From JACDER01 sp963717765 (GTDB lineage Bacteria > Actinomycetota > Thermoleophilia > Gaiellales > Gaiellaceae): DNA of 64,000 nt. Location: the NCBI GenBank assembly GCA_963717765.1, contig CAVQWX010000007.1:310001-374000 (forward strand). The letters run 5' to 3'. The position numbers were made by a program, and so were the translations under genes. The notes below the pieces were generated by a model. That model had not been told where the DNA came from. It saw nothing but the letters and a program-made list of their open reading frames with translations, and did no database searches. Every line of letters begins with the position of its first letter. Position 1 is the stretch's first letter. Shown here one piece after another: positions 1-9,225 of this stretch.

Positions 1-786
1 TCCCCCAACGAAGGGTGGGCCGAAAAGGTCTTCGGCGAGCCGGACGTCGAGCGCCTCTGGGAGGCCGTCGCCTACACCGTGCGGCTCGACGAAGAGGATC
101 CCGTCGCGGCCTGGGAGGCGCACCGGGAGCATCTGGACGACCGGGCGGCGCGGCTCAACAACCGCGATTTCGATGCCCTCCGCTTCAGCGGCCCCGGCAC
201 CGATCTCACCGTCGGGCTGCTTCCGTTCTCCCGCTTCCGCTCCGGGACGATCACTACGTCCTGGGGAAGGCAGCATTTCCCGAACATGCCGACGGAGGAG
301 GTCTTCACGACCCCCGACTGCCGGCGGACGGAGGGCACCGTCCGCTCGACCCGTCCGCTACCGCTCCAGGGCGTCGTCGTCGAGGACCTCGAGCTGACCT
401 TCGAGAACGGCAAGGCCGTCGAGGTCCGCGCGTCCGCGGGGGCCGATGCCGTCCGCGCGCAGCTCGAGCTCGACGAGGGCGCACCGTTCCTCGGCGAGGT
501 CGCTCTGGTGGACAGGGTCTCGCGCGTGGGTCAGACAGGGCTCGTCTTCCACGACGTCCTCTTCGACGAGAATGCCACGTGCCACATCGCCTACGGGGCG
601 GGGCTCGACTTCGCGCTCGAGGGCGATCAGCCGCAGGATCCGGAGGAGCGGCGCGCCAAGGGGATCAGCCATTCTCTCGTGCACACCGACTTCATGATCG
701 GCGGCCCGGAGGTCGACGTCACGGGGCTGACGTCAGACGGCGCGGAGGTGCCGGTAATCCGCGACGACACGTTCGTCCTCGCCTAA
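1..786 (+). CDS. M29-family metallo-aminopeptidase, 3' part (5' end outside window)
   Basis: The frame is open from the first base, so the gene begins upstream; 261 residues are visible. The visible part matches the thermophilic-aminopeptidase (AmpS/PepS, M29) family. It has the NMPTEEVFTTP segment with a metal-binding Glu, a second Glu in FLGEVALVD, a His in NATCHIAYG and the SLVHTDFMIG block near the C-terminus. These enzymes bind two metal ions and remove N-terminal residues from peptides in the cytoplasm. The stop codon TAA touches a structured repeat that fills the gap to asd, which converges from the other strand. Family assignment is confident; substrate preference cannot be read. Confidence 0.9.
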   Translation, partial: SPNEGWAEKVFGEPDVERLWEAVAYTVRLDEEDPVAAWEAHREHLDDRAARLNNRDFDALRFSGPGTDLTVGLLPFSRFRSGTITTSWGRQHFPNMPTEEVFTTPDCRRTEGTVRSTRPLPLQGVVVEDLELTFENGKAVEVRASAGADAVRAQLELDEGAPFLGEVALVDRVSRVGQTGLVFHDVLFDENATCHIAYGAGLDFALEGDQPQDPEERRAKGISHSLVHTDFMIGGPEVDVTGLTSDGAEVPVIRDDTFVLA

Positions 787-948
787 AACGGCACTGGCCG
801 GCGACCTACGGCCGGCGGAGCCGGCCTCCGGGTCGCCTGACGCCGCTGGACTGCAGGATGCCGCGCCGGCGGCGCTTGTCCGTACTAGTTGTACTGTCCT
901 GCGCGCCGCCGGCTTGCCTCCTTTGCCAGCGGCGTCCCAGAGCCGTTT
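786..948 (-). repeat. structured repeat, family 2, copy 1 (163 bp)
   Basis: The ends are complementary (AAACGGC/GCCGTTT). Read on the minus strand there are nested stems GACGCCGCTGG/CCAGCGGCGTC and GCCGGCGGCGC/GCGCCGCCGGC, and a small apical hairpin between GGACA and GGAC. A second hairpin follows, GGCGACC/GGTCGCC around GGCCGGC/GCCGGCC. The same layout with different stem sequences is seen at 45131-45295. The element starts at the aminopeptidase stop codon and covers the last codons of asd. Confidence 0.7.
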
Positions 949-1862
949 AGGAGCAGCTCAGCGATCTGAATCGCGTTCAGCGCCGCGCCCTTGCGGAGGT
1001 TGTCGCATGCGGTGAAGAGGACGAGGCCGTTTCCGAGCGTCGGGTCGCGGCGGACGCGGCCGACGAGCACGTCATCGTCTCCGACCGCGTCGCGCGGGGC
1101 CGACGCAGCCTCGGCCAGGCGAACGCCGGGCGCACCGGCGAGCACGTCCCGAGCGTCCTCGGCCGAGAGCGGCTTCTCCGTCTCGAGCCAGATCGCCTGG
1201 CAGTGGCCGACCAGCACGGGGACGCGCACGCAGTTGGCCATGAACGGCAGGTCGGACAGCTCCATGATCTTGCGCGTCTCGTCGCGCAGCTTGACCTCCT
1301 CCTCGAACTCCTCGCCCTCGAGCGGCCAGTCCATCGTCACGCTCAGATCCGCAGGCGCAGACTCGAGCAGCCGCTTCATCGAGGCGTCGCCCGCCCCCGA
1401 CGCGGACTGGTAGGTCGCCAGCCGGACGCTTCGCAGCCCGGCCGCCCGGCGCAGCGGCTCGAGCACGCAGACGAGCTGGATGGTTGAGCAGTTCGGGTTG
1501 GCGATGATGCCGTCGTGCTCGCCGGTGCGCGTTCCGTTCACCTCCGGGACGACGAGCGGGATGCCCTGCGTCAGCCGGAACGCGGAGGACTTGTCCACGC
1601 ACACGGCTCCGTTCTCGACGGCGACCGGCACCAGCTCGGCGCTCGCCGCCGTCCCGACGGAGAACAAGAGCAGATCGAGCCCGGTCAGAGTCTCCGGCGA
1701 GGCGAGCTCGACCTCGAGCTCCCCGCCGCCGAATGGGACGCGCGTGCCCGCGGAGCGTTCGGAGGCGAAGGCGCGGACGTCGTCGTAGCCGCGCTCGGCG
1801 AGCAGCTCGAGCTCGACGGTGCCGACGGCGCCGGTGGCGCCGACTACGCCCAGGCTAGGCAT
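885..1862 (-). CDS. asd: aspartate-semialdehyde dehydrogenase
   Basis: Catalyses reduction of aspartyl phosphate to aspartate semialdehyde, the branch point for lysine, threonine and methionine. The N-terminus has the NADP-binding GATGAVG loop (residues 8-14). The catalytic Cys lies in NPNCSTIQLV, and the typical GAGDASM region follows. At 325 aa it is close to family length. The ATG start overlaps the lysC stop by 8 bp, so the two are translated together. The last ~20 residues (from about NGSG) are encoded inside the family-2 repeat and look like a replaced tail. Confidence 0.95.
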   Translation of the reverse strand: MPSLGVVGATGAVGTVELELLAERGYDDVRAFASERSAGTRVPFGGGELEVELASPETLTGLDLLLFSVGTAASAELVPVAVENGAVCVDKSSAFRLTQGIPLVVPEVNGTRTGEHDGIIANPNCSTIQLVCVLEPLRRAAGLRSVRLATYQSASGAGDASMKRLLESAPADLSVTMDWPLEGEEFEEEVKLRDETRKIMELSDLPFMANCVRVPVLVGHCQAIWLETEKPLSAEDARDVLAGAPGVRLAEAASAPRDAVGDDDVLVGRVRRDPTLGNGLVLFTACDNLRKGAALNAIQIAELLLNGSGTPLAKEASRRRAGQYN

Positions 1863-3111
1863 GCTCGCGTTCGAGGCTCGCCCCTGTCAGGTCGAACGCC
1901 TCGTGCAGCGCCTTGACGGCGCGCTCCACGTCCCCTCGCGGGACGTAGAAGGCGATCTTGATCGGCGAGGTCGAGACGAAGTGCGATTCGACTCCGATGT
2001 CGGCGAGCGTCCCGAAGGTCTTGGCGGCGACGCCGGGATGGCTCTTCATCCCGGCTCCTACGACGCTGACCTTGCCAAGTCCTTCGCGCTCCGTCCAGCG
2101 CGCGCCCAGCCTTTCGAGCGCGCTCGTGGCGGCGTCGCGGTCCTCTTCCGGGGCCGAGAAGACGACTCCGGTGCCGATCTGAATGACGGTGTCGACGTTC
2201 ACCGAAGCGTCCGCCAGCCCCTGGAAGAGCTCGGCCGGGTCCGCGTCCTCCACCTCGAACACGGCCTCCTCGACGTCGTGCGTGACGCCTGCGATCATCG
2301 CCTTCTCGAGCATCCTCTCGTCCTCCTCGCCTATCCAGGTGCCCTCTTCGTCCGCGAACGTGGAGCGCACGTGCAGCGTAACGCCGTGGTTGCGCGCGAA
2401 CTCGACCCCGCGGAGCTGGAGTACCTTCGCGCCGGACGCCGCCAGCTCGAGCATCTCCTCGTAGCTGACCGCGTGGAGCTTGCTTGCCCCGGGAACGATG
2501 CGCGGGTCGGCGGTGAAGACGCCCTCGACGTCCGTGTAGATCTCGCAGCGCTCGGCGCCGAGGGCGGCGGCGAGCGCGATGGCGGTCAGGTCCGAAGCGC
2601 CGCGTCCGAGGGTGGTCACGTCGTGCTCGGTGGAGACGCCCTGGAAGCCGGCGACGAGCACGATCTCGTCACGGTCGAGCGACTCGTGGATGCGGCGCGC
2701 GCGCACGTCCACGATCCTTGCCTTGCCGTGCGTCGTGTCGGTGACAATCCCGGCCTGCGAGCCCGTCAGGGAGACGGCACGGTGTCCCAGATCATTCGTA
2801 GCCATCGCCGCGAGGGCGCAGGAGATGCGCTCGCCGACGGAGATCAGCATGTCCAGCTCGCGCGCATCGGGGCGGGCAGACACCTGGTGCGCGAGGGAGA
2901 TGAGCTCGTCCGTGGTCGCGCCCATCGCGGACAGGACGGCGACGACGCGGTTTCCCTCCTCGTGCGCGGAGACCAGCCGCTTCGCCACGCGCCGGAGCCG
3001 CTCCGGCCCGGCGACGCTCGTCCCCCCGAACTTCATCACCACGGTGCCGCGCTGCGGCCGCTCGTCGACTGCGATCTCCGGGACGGCCTCGTAGTCCCTG
3101 ATGACGGTCAC
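1855..3111 (-). CDS. lysC: aspartate kinase
   Basis: First enzyme of the aspartate pathway, phosphorylating aspartate with ATP. The kinase domain starts with MKFGGTSV, contains GRGASDLTA and TDVEGVFTADP, and is followed by two ACT-type regulatory segments (VEVEDADPAELF region and KVSVVGAGM). The GTG start at 3111 is chosen because it overlaps the recR stop as GTGA. A longer open frame exists upstream but lies inside recR. This start gives 418 aa, normal for the family. Feedback control by lysine and/or threonine through the ACT domains is likely. Confidence 0.95.
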   Translation of the reverse strand: MTVIRDYEAVPEIAVDERPQRGTVVMKFGGTSVAGPERLRRVAKRLVSAHEEGNRVVAVLSAMGATTDELISLAHQVSARPDARELDMLISVGERISCALAAMATNDLGHRAVSLTGSQAGIVTDTTHGKARIVDVRARRIHESLDRDEIVLVAGFQGVSTEHDVTTLGRGASDLTAIALAAALGAERCEIYTDVEGVFTADPRIVPGASKLHAVSYEEMLELAASGAKVLQLRGVEFARNHGVTLHVRSTFADEEGTWIGEEDERMLEKAMIAGVTHDVEEAVFEVEDADPAELFQGLADASVNVDTVIQIGTGVVFSAPEEDRDAATSALERLGARWTEREGLGKVSVVGAGMKSHPGVAAKTFGTLADIGVESHFVSTSPIKIAFYVPRGDVERAVKALHEAFDLTGASLEREHA

Positions 3112-3698
3112 ATCTCTCTCCGTCCCGCGAGCGCGCGGCCGAGCGTGACCTCGTCCGCGTACTCGAGGTCGCTTCCGACGGGCAGTCCGCTCGCAAGCCG
3201 CGTGACGCGCACGCGTCCACGCAGCCGGTCGGCGAGGTAGGCGGCCGTCGATTCGCCGGTCATGTTCGGGTTGGTCGCGAGCACGACCTCCTCGACCCCG
3301 TTTCGCTCGACGCGCTGGAGCAGCTCGTCGATGCGGAGGTGCTCGGGCTCGACGCCGTCGATGGGCGACAGCGCGCCGCCGAGGACGTGGTAGAGGCCGC
3401 GGTACTCGGCCGTCCGCTCCAGGGAGATCAGGTCGACCGGCTGCTCGACGACGCACACCACGGTGTGGTCGCGGCGCGCGTCGCGGCAGATCTCGCACAC
3501 GTCCTCTTCGGTGAGGTTGCCGCACTCGCGGCAGAAGCGGACGCGCTCCTTGACCTCCTGGATCGCGAGCGCGAGCGCGGCGGCCTCGTCCTTCGGCACG
3601 CGCAGCAAATGAAACGCGAGCCGCTGCGCCGTGCGCATGCCGACACCGGGCAGGCGCTGCAGCTGCGCGACGAGATTGTCGACTGCAGGCGAGAGCAC
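3108..3698 (-). CDS. recR: recombination mediator protein RecR
   Basis: Part of RecFOR-type loading of RecA at gaps. 196 aa, normal length. The N-terminal helix-hairpin-helix (LPGVGMRTAQRLAFHLL) is followed by the zinc site CRECGN/CEICRD and a Toprim domain (VVEQPVDL and PNMTGESTAAYL). GTG start at 3698. In most bacteria recR follows ybaB directly; here a divergent dehydrogenase gene lies between them. It leads a recR-lysC-asd operon. Confidence 0.95.
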   Translation of the reverse strand: MLSPAVDNLVAQLQRLPGVGMRTAQRLAFHLLRVPKDEAAALALAIQEVKERVRFCRECGNLTEEDVCEICRDARRDHTVVCVVEQPVDLISLERTAEYRGLYHVLGGALSPIDGVEPEHLRIDELLQRVERNGVEEVVLATNPNMTGESTAAYLADRLRGRVRVTRLASGLPVGSDLEYADEVTLGRALAGRREM

Positions 3699-3754
3699 AC
3701 GGAGATTGTGCCTTTCGGGTTCGGACTAACTAGAATCGGGCGGGGGTTAGGGAG

Positions 3755-5362
3755 ATGCGTTTCCGAACGACAGTGGCCGCCGCTGTCGCGGCCGCGGGCT
3801 TCGCCGTCCTGGCGCTGGCAGGCTCGGCGTCGACCTCGTCGCTTCCGGCCGGCTTCATCGACACGCTGCTGGCGTCCGGGCTGAACTCGCCCACGGCGAT
3901 GGCGTTCGGGCCGAACAACCGGGTGCTCGTGACCGAGCAGGGCGGCGACCTGCGCGTGACCGCGGACGCCAATCTGAACCCGACGCCGTTCGTGCACCTG
4001 AGCGTCGACTCCGACGGCGAGCGCGGTCTGCTCGGCGTCGCGTACGACCCGTCGTTCTCGTCGAACCGCTTTGTCTACGTCTACTACACCGTCCCTGGCT
4101 CGCCCGCCCACAACCGGGTCAGCCGGTTCACCGCCGACCCGAAAGGCCTCCTGGCGATCGCCGGCAGCGAGACTCCGATCTTCGACATCGATTCGCTCGG
4201 CGAGGCGACCAACCACAACGGCGGGGCGATCCACTTCGGCCAGGACGGGAAGCTCTACGTGGCGGTGGGAGACAACGCGGACGGGACGAACTCACAGTCC
4301 TTGACGACGCTGAAAGGAAAGATCCTGCGCATCAACAAGGACGGGACGATCCCCACCGACAACCCGTTCTACAACCAGGCAACGGGGGACAACCGCGCGA
4401 TCTGGGCGCTGGGCCTGCGCAACCCGTTCACCTTCGCGTTCCAGCCCGGCACGGGCCGTCTCTTCATCAACGACGTGGGTGAGACGACCTACGAGGAGAT
4501 CGACGACGGCGTCGCCGGTACCAACTACGGCTGGCAGGACTGCGAAGGCCCGTGCAGTCCGCCGGACCCCGCGCATACGGATCCGATCTTCTACTACGCG
4601 CACAGCGGCAACCCGACGCCGAACGGCTGCGCGATCGTCGGCGGCGCGTTCTACAACCCCGCGAACGCGTATTTCCCGGCTTCCTATGTCGGCAGGTACT
4701 TCTTCTCCGATCTTTGCAGCGGGTGGATCTACTCCATCAACCCCGCGAGCCCGGCGACGGCGACCCAGTTCGCGACCGGCATCTCGAGCCCCGTCGATCT
4801 CCAGGTCGGACCTGACGGGAGCCTGTACTACCTCGAGCGCGGCACCGGAAGCATCCGGCGGATCAGCTTCCAGCGCGCGCCGACGATCAACGGCTTCACC
4901 CCGGCGAGCGGTGCCGTCGGGACCCGCGTGGCCGTCACTGGCACGTACCTGGCCGGCACGACCGGGGCGACGCTGAATGCGAAGTCGGTGCCGTTCACGG
5001 TCTTCTCCGACAACGAGGTCAAGATACGGACGCCGCCGGGGTCGACGACGGGCAGGATCGTCCTTTCCACCGCGGCAGGCAGCTTCAGGAGCCGCACCCC
5101 CTTCACGGTCACGTACAGCCTCACCGGCTTCACGCCCTCCAGCGGCCCGGTGGGAACGGTGGTGACGATCAAGGGCGTCGGATTCACGAACCCGAGCACG
5201 GTCAAATTCCACGGCGTCTCGCCGGTCAACGCCACGTTCGTGTCGTCGTCGCAGCTGAAGGCGACCGTCCCGGCCGGCGCGACGACCGGCACGATCACGG
5301 TCAGTGGAACCGGGACGCCTCCGACGACCGAGAGCGCGACGTCCTTTACGGTGACGCCCTAG
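3755..5362 (+). CDS. exported PQQ-type (glucose/sorbosone) sugar dehydrogenase with two IPT/TIG domains
   Basis: Residues 1-28 form a signal peptide. Residues ~30-375 are a six-bladed propeller of the GSDH/sorbosone dehydrogenase family, with the marker NHNGGAIHFGQDGKLYVAVG and GLRNPF. Two immunoglobulin-like IPT/TIG domains follow (from ~378 and ~460), each with the PxSGxVGTxV signature. The family oxidises sugars with PQQ outside the membrane; whether this protein binds PQQ is inferred. 535 aa. Its stop overlaps the ybaB stop by a few bases in convergent orientation. It interrupts the usual dnaX-ybaB-recR order. Confidence 0.85.
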   Translation: MRFRTTVAAAVAAAGFAVLALAGSASTSSLPAGFIDTLLASGLNSPTAMAFGPNNRVLVTEQGGDLRVTADANLNPTPFVHLSVDSDGERGLLGVAYDPSFSSNRFVYVYYTVPGSPAHNRVSRFTADPKGLLAIAGSETPIFDIDSLGEATNHNGGAIHFGQDGKLYVAVGDNADGTNSQSLTTLKGKILRINKDGTIPTDNPFYNQATGDNRAIWALGLRNPFTFAFQPGTGRLFINDVGETTYEEIDDGVAGTNYGWQDCEGPCSPPDPAHTDPIFYYAHSGNPTPNGCAIVGGAFYNPANAYFPASYVGRYFFSDLCSGWIYSINPASPATATQFATGISSPVDLQVGPDGSLYYLERGTGSIRRISFQRAPTINGFTPASGAVGTRVAVTGTYLAGTTGATLNAKSVPFTVFSDNEVKIRTPPGSTTGRIVLSTAAGSFRSRTPFTVTYSLTGFTPSSGPVGTVVTIKGVGFTNPSTVKFHGVSPVNATFVSSSQLKATVPAGATTGTITVSGTGTPPTTESATSFTVTP

Positions 5363-5679
5363 AGTCCCGGCAGCCCGAGGCCCTGGAGCCCGCCCATCGC
5401 GGAGCCGAGCTTCGACTCGACGAGGCTCTGCGCGGAGCGAAGCGCCTCGTTCACCGCGGCGAGCACCATGTCCGCCAGCAGGTCCGGATCGTCGGGATCG
5501 ATCGCGTCGGGCGAGATCTTGATCTCGACGATCTCGAGGCCTCCGGTCGCCTTGACGGTGACCATTCCGCCGCCCGCCGAAGCTTCGACCGTCTCGTTCT
5601 TCAGCTCCTCCTGGGCCTTGGCCATCTGCTCCTGCATCTCCTGCGCCTGCTTCATCAGCTTGTTCAGATCCATCGCCAT
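5359..5679 (-). CDS. ybaB: YbaB/EbfC-family nucleoid-associated protein
   Basis: Small DNA-binding protein found next to dnaX and recR in many bacteria. 106 aa: an N-terminal amphipathic helix rich in Met and Gln (KLMKQAQEMQEQMAKAQEEL), the glycine turn SAGGGMVTVKATG, then ISPDAIDPDDPDLLADMVLAAVNEA typical of the family. It begins 3 bp after the dnaX stop, so both are read from one transcript. Confidence 0.93.
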   Translation of the reverse strand: MAMDLNKLMKQAQEMQEQMAKAQEELKNETVEASAGGGMVTVKATGGLEIVEIKISPDAIDPDDPDLLADMVLAAVNEALRSAQSLVESKLGSAMGGLQGLGLPGL

Positions 5680-5682
5680 GGG

Positions 5683-7260
5683 CTACTCCTCTATCTCGCG
5701 CGCGTCGAATGTCTGCTTGACCAGCTCGACTATGTCCTCCTCGCCGGCAGGATCGTCCGCCTCGTCCACTTCCTCACGCTCGCCGACCGCAAACGCGACC
5801 GCGAGCTGGCGGCCGGTCACCTCGTACAGCGCCTCCTTGAGCAGCGTCGCATTCTTCGGCTCCTCCGCCATCTTGCGGTGGAAGTCGGCTTCCGGCGGAA
5901 ACTGAAGCTCGAGCACGTCGTCGGCGAGGTTGGACGGGCGCGCCTCCTTGAACACGGACGCCGCCGGGATCGAGCGCTGCTCGACCGCCGGGAGGATGCT
6001 CCGCTGCCAGGCCTCCTTCACCTGTGCCAGCTCGACGGACGGCGGCTCGGATGCGGTTGGGGGCGGCTGCGGGGCCGCAGGGGTCGCCTCCTCGCGCGCG
6101 GGAGCCGGCGCCGGCATTCCGTGCGACCGCTGCTCGAGCTGCTCGATCCGGTAGGCGAGCGACTCGCGCGACAGGTCTCCGCCCGGCCGCGTCACCTTGA
6201 TGAGCGCGAGCTCGAGCGGCAGTCGCGGGTCGCCGCCCTGGCGCATGTCCTCGACGGCGACGGCGAGCAGGTCGCACAGTCGCAGGACGGTCGCCTCGCC
6301 GAGCTGGTTCGACTGCGAGCGCAACCGCTCCCGCGTCTCGTCGGTCACCGGCAGCGACGCGGGCGCCTCGCCGAGATGGTGGACGAGCAGGAGGTGCCGC
6401 AGGTGCTCGAGCAGATCGGTGACGAGACGGCCGAGATCCTGTCCCTGCGCTGCCAGCTCCTCGATGAACATCAGCGCGCCGGCGGTGTCGCTGTCGATTA
6501 CGAGGTCCATCAGGCGGAAGAGCGCTTCCTCCTCCACCGCTCCGAGCAGCTGGAGGACGGCCTGGACGGTGACGTTCTTCTCGGTCGCGGCGGACAACTG
6601 GTCGAGCGTGGAGACGGCGTCACGGTACGAGCCGCGCGCGCTGCGGGCGACCAGGGACAGCGCAGCGTCGGGAGCCTCGATTCCCTCGCCGTCGGCGATC
6701 CGCCGCAGCAGGCGGACCAGCTCGGGCAGGCGCGGCCGCGAGAAGACGAAGGTCTGGCAGCGCGAGCGGACGGTCGGCAGAACCTTGGCCAGGTCTGTGG
6801 TGCAGAAGACGAAGACGAGATGGGGAGGAGGCTCCTCGATCAGCTTGAGCAGCGCGTTCCAGGCCGCGTCCGTCAGCTGGTGCGCCTCGTCGAGGATGTA
6901 GACCTTGTAGCGGCCCTCCGCCGGCTGGAGCACGACCCGCTCGCGGATCTCGCGGATGTCGTCGATGCCGCGCTGTGACGCGGCGTCCATCTCCACCACG
7001 TCGAGCGAGCTGCCGTTGGCGATTGCCTGGCACGCGTGGCAGGTCTTGTCGGGATCCGGCGTCGGCCCCTGCGCGCAGTTGAGCGCCTTCGCAAGGATGC
7101 GCGCGAGCGAGGTCTTCCCCGTCCCCCACGGCCCGGCGAAGAGGTAGGCCTGGCGCAGCTGCCCGGACGAGATCGCATTGCGGAGCGTGCGGACGACGGG
7201 CTCCTGGCCGACGACCTCTTCGAAGTCCAGCGGCCGGTACGTGCGGTATAGCGCGGTCAC
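5683..7260 (-). CDS. dnaX: DNA polymerase III subunits gamma/tau
   Basis: Clamp-loader ATPase of the replisome. 525 aa. Starts with the family marker YRTYRPLDFEEVVGQ. Walker A is GPWGTGKTS (a Trp where Arg is common), Walker B is VYILDEAHQL, and the sensor region is IEEPPPHLVFVFCTTD. The zinc module keeps C-x11-C-x2-C; the usual second Cys is replaced by Asp in PTPDPDKTCHAC. An alanine/proline linker (~380-410) leads to the tau C-terminal domain. No A-rich frameshift site is visible, so a single product is likely. Confidence 0.95.
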   Translation of the reverse strand: MTALYRTYRPLDFEEVVGQEPVVRTLRNAISSGQLRQAYLFAGPWGTGKTSLARILAKALNCAQGPTPDPDKTCHACQAIANGSSLDVVEMDAASQRGIDDIREIRERVVLQPAEGRYKVYILDEAHQLTDAAWNALLKLIEEPPPHLVFVFCTTDLAKVLPTVRSRCQTFVFSRPRLPELVRLLRRIADGEGIEAPDAALSLVARSARGSYRDAVSTLDQLSAATEKNVTVQAVLQLLGAVEEEALFRLMDLVIDSDTAGALMFIEELAAQGQDLGRLVTDLLEHLRHLLLVHHLGEAPASLPVTDETRERLRSQSNQLGEATVLRLCDLLAVAVEDMRQGGDPRLPLELALIKVTRPGGDLSRESLAYRIEQLEQRSHGMPAPAPAREEATPAAPQPPPTASEPPSVELAQVKEAWQRSILPAVEQRSIPAASVFKEARPSNLADDVLELQFPPEADFHRKMAEEPKNATLLKEALYEVTGRQLAVAFAVGEREEVDEADDPAGEEDIVELVKQTFDAREIEE

Positions 7261-7284
7261 CCTCCCGATAATAAGCTGCGGTAG

Positions 7285-9195
7285 ATGGCAGTCGAAGAGA
7301 AAGCACGCACCCGGCTCGAGGCGACGCAGTTCCTCGAGCTACGGCGGCCCGGTGCGGTGGCCCTCTCGCCGAACGGAGAGCGCGTGGCGTTCTCGGTGAG
7401 CGCCGCGTACGCCGAGAAGGGGAAGCGGCCGGAGAGCCACATCTGGACGGTCGAATCCGACGGGACCTGCAGCCAGGCGACCGGCGGGAGCGGCACCGAC
7501 TCGCTTCCCGCGTGGTCGGCGGACGGCACGCTCGCCTTCGCATCCGACCGCGACCATTCCGGTCGCATGACGGTGTATCTCCTCGGGCCGGGCCCGGGCG
7601 AAGCACGTCCCGTCGGGGACATCGAGGGGTCGGTCGAGCGTCTGAGCTGGGCTCCCGACGGCCGGCGACTGCTCGTCCTCGCTGCCGACCTCGGCGCCGA
7701 CCGGGCCGGCATCCAGGCGGCGACGAAAATCCAGGAGCAGGGCGTCGAGGAAAAGGATCCGAAGGTCAAGCGGCCGTTCGAGGCGTGGCGCCGCCTGTAC
7801 GCGATCGACGCCGAGACCGGCGCGACCGAGGAGGTCGGGCCGGAGGGCGTCCACGTCTTCGAGGTCGACTGGGACGGCGAGCGGGCCGCCGCGATCTGCG
7901 CGGACGAGCCGACCGAGAGCGCCTGGTACGGCGCCTACGTCGCGCTGCTCGACCTTCAGGCGCGCACAGCCGAGCGTGTCTACGAGCCCGAGTGGCAGAT
8001 CCAGTGCCCGGTCCTCGCCGGCGACAGCGTCTGGTTCGTCGAGGGCTTCTGCTCCGATCGCGGCGTTCTTACCGGGGACGTCAAGGTGGTCGATCTCGGC
8101 CGGCGCGACGTTCGGGACATTCCGGTGGAGAACACCGATGTCTCGTTTCTCGCCCGGCGCGACGACGATCGCCTCTGGTTCGCCGGGCTGCGTGGCATGG
8201 GGAGCGTGTGCGGCACCCTCTCGTCCGCGGGCGAGGTGGAAGAGCTCTGGGCAGGCGACGCCGTGGTCGGCGCCCGCTTTCAGCCGTACGTCGCGGCGGG
8301 CGGCGACCGCCTCCTCAGCATCTTCGAGTCCCCCGACCGCGCGCCCGAAGTGGTCGAGTTCGACGACGGGGACTGGCGAGCTCTTTCCGAGCTGAACGGG
8401 ACTATGCCCGACCCGAACGCGGCCGGGACGTGGGAGGCGCGAACCTGGGAGGCGGCCGACGGGCTCGAGATCGAAGGCCTGCTGCTCGTCCCGCACGAGG
8501 GCGAGGCGCCGTATCCGCTCATCGTCTGCGTTCACGGCGGCCCGACCGGAGCCTGGAGTTGGAACTTCCTTCCCGCCGGCTCGCCCGGCCCCCTGCTCGC
8601 GCAGGAGGGTTACGCGGTGCTACTCCCGAACCCTCGCGGGAGCGCCGGCCGCGGGCAGGACTTCGCCCGTGCGAACCTCGGGGACATGGGCGGCGGCGAT
8701 CTCCAGGACATCCTCGCCGGCGTGGACGCGCTCGTTGAGGAGGGCCTCGTCGACACCGAACGCGTCGGCGTCTACGGCGGGAGCTACGGCGGGTTCATGT
8801 CCGCCTGGGCAGTGACGCAGACGGATCGCTTCAAGGCGTCCATCCCGCTGGCCGCCGTGACGGACTGGCGCAGCTTCCACCACACGACGAACATCGGGCG
8901 CTTCGACGCGCTCTTCCTCGACGCCGACCCGTTCGACGTCGGCGGCGAGTACGACGCGCGCTCGCCGGTCGTGCAGGCGAAGAACTGCAAGACGCCGACG
9001 CTGATGGTGCACGGCGAGGAGGATCTATGCGTGCCCGTCAGCCAGGCGCAGGAGATGTACCAGGCGCTGATCGAGGCCGAGTGCGAGACCGAGCTCGTCC
9101 TGTATCCGCGCGAGGGGCACGGCTACCTCGAGCGCGAGCATCAGCTCGACCTGTGGGAACGGATGCGCGACTGGTTCGCGCGGCATCTCGGCTGA
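7285..9195 (+). CDS. S9-family prolyl oligopeptidase / acylaminoacyl-peptidase-like serine peptidase
   Basis: 636 aa. Residues ~1-370 form an N-terminal beta-propeller of WD/PD40-like repeats. Residues ~380-636 form an alpha/beta-hydrolase with HGGPTGAW (oxyanion region), the nucleophile in GVYGGSYGGF, a catalytic Asp in HGEEDLCVP and a catalytic His in PREGHGY. No signal peptide, so probably cytoplasmic. Removes residues from short peptides; specificity unknown. Starts 24 bp from dnaX in the divergent direction. Confidence 0.92.
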   Translation: MAVEEKARTRLEATQFLELRRPGAVALSPNGERVAFSVSAAYAEKGKRPESHIWTVESDGTCSQATGGSGTDSLPAWSADGTLAFASDRDHSGRMTVYLLGPGPGEARPVGDIEGSVERLSWAPDGRRLLVLAADLGADRAGIQAATKIQEQGVEEKDPKVKRPFEAWRRLYAIDAETGATEEVGPEGVHVFEVDWDGERAAAICADEPTESAWYGAYVALLDLQARTAERVYEPEWQIQCPVLAGDSVWFVEGFCSDRGVLTGDVKVVDLGRRDVRDIPVENTDVSFLARRDDDRLWFAGLRGMGSVCGTLSSAGEVEELWAGDAVVGARFQPYVAAGGDRLLSIFESPDRAPEVVEFDDGDWRALSELNGTMPDPNAAGTWEARTWEAADGLEIEGLLLVPHEGEAPYPLIVCVHGGPTGAWSWNFLPAGSPGPLLAQEGYAVLLPNPRGSAGRGQDFARANLGDMGGGDLQDILAGVDALVEEGLVDTERVGVYGGSYGGFMSAWAVTQTDRFKASIPLAAVTDWRSFHHTTNIGRFDALFLDADPFDVGGEYDARSPVVQAKNCKTPTLMVHGEEDLCVPVSQAQEMYQALIEAECETELVLYPREGHGYLEREHQLDLWERMRDWFARHLG

Positions 9196-9225
9196 CTCTT
9201 TGCGCCCCGGCTGGAAGTAAGCCCG

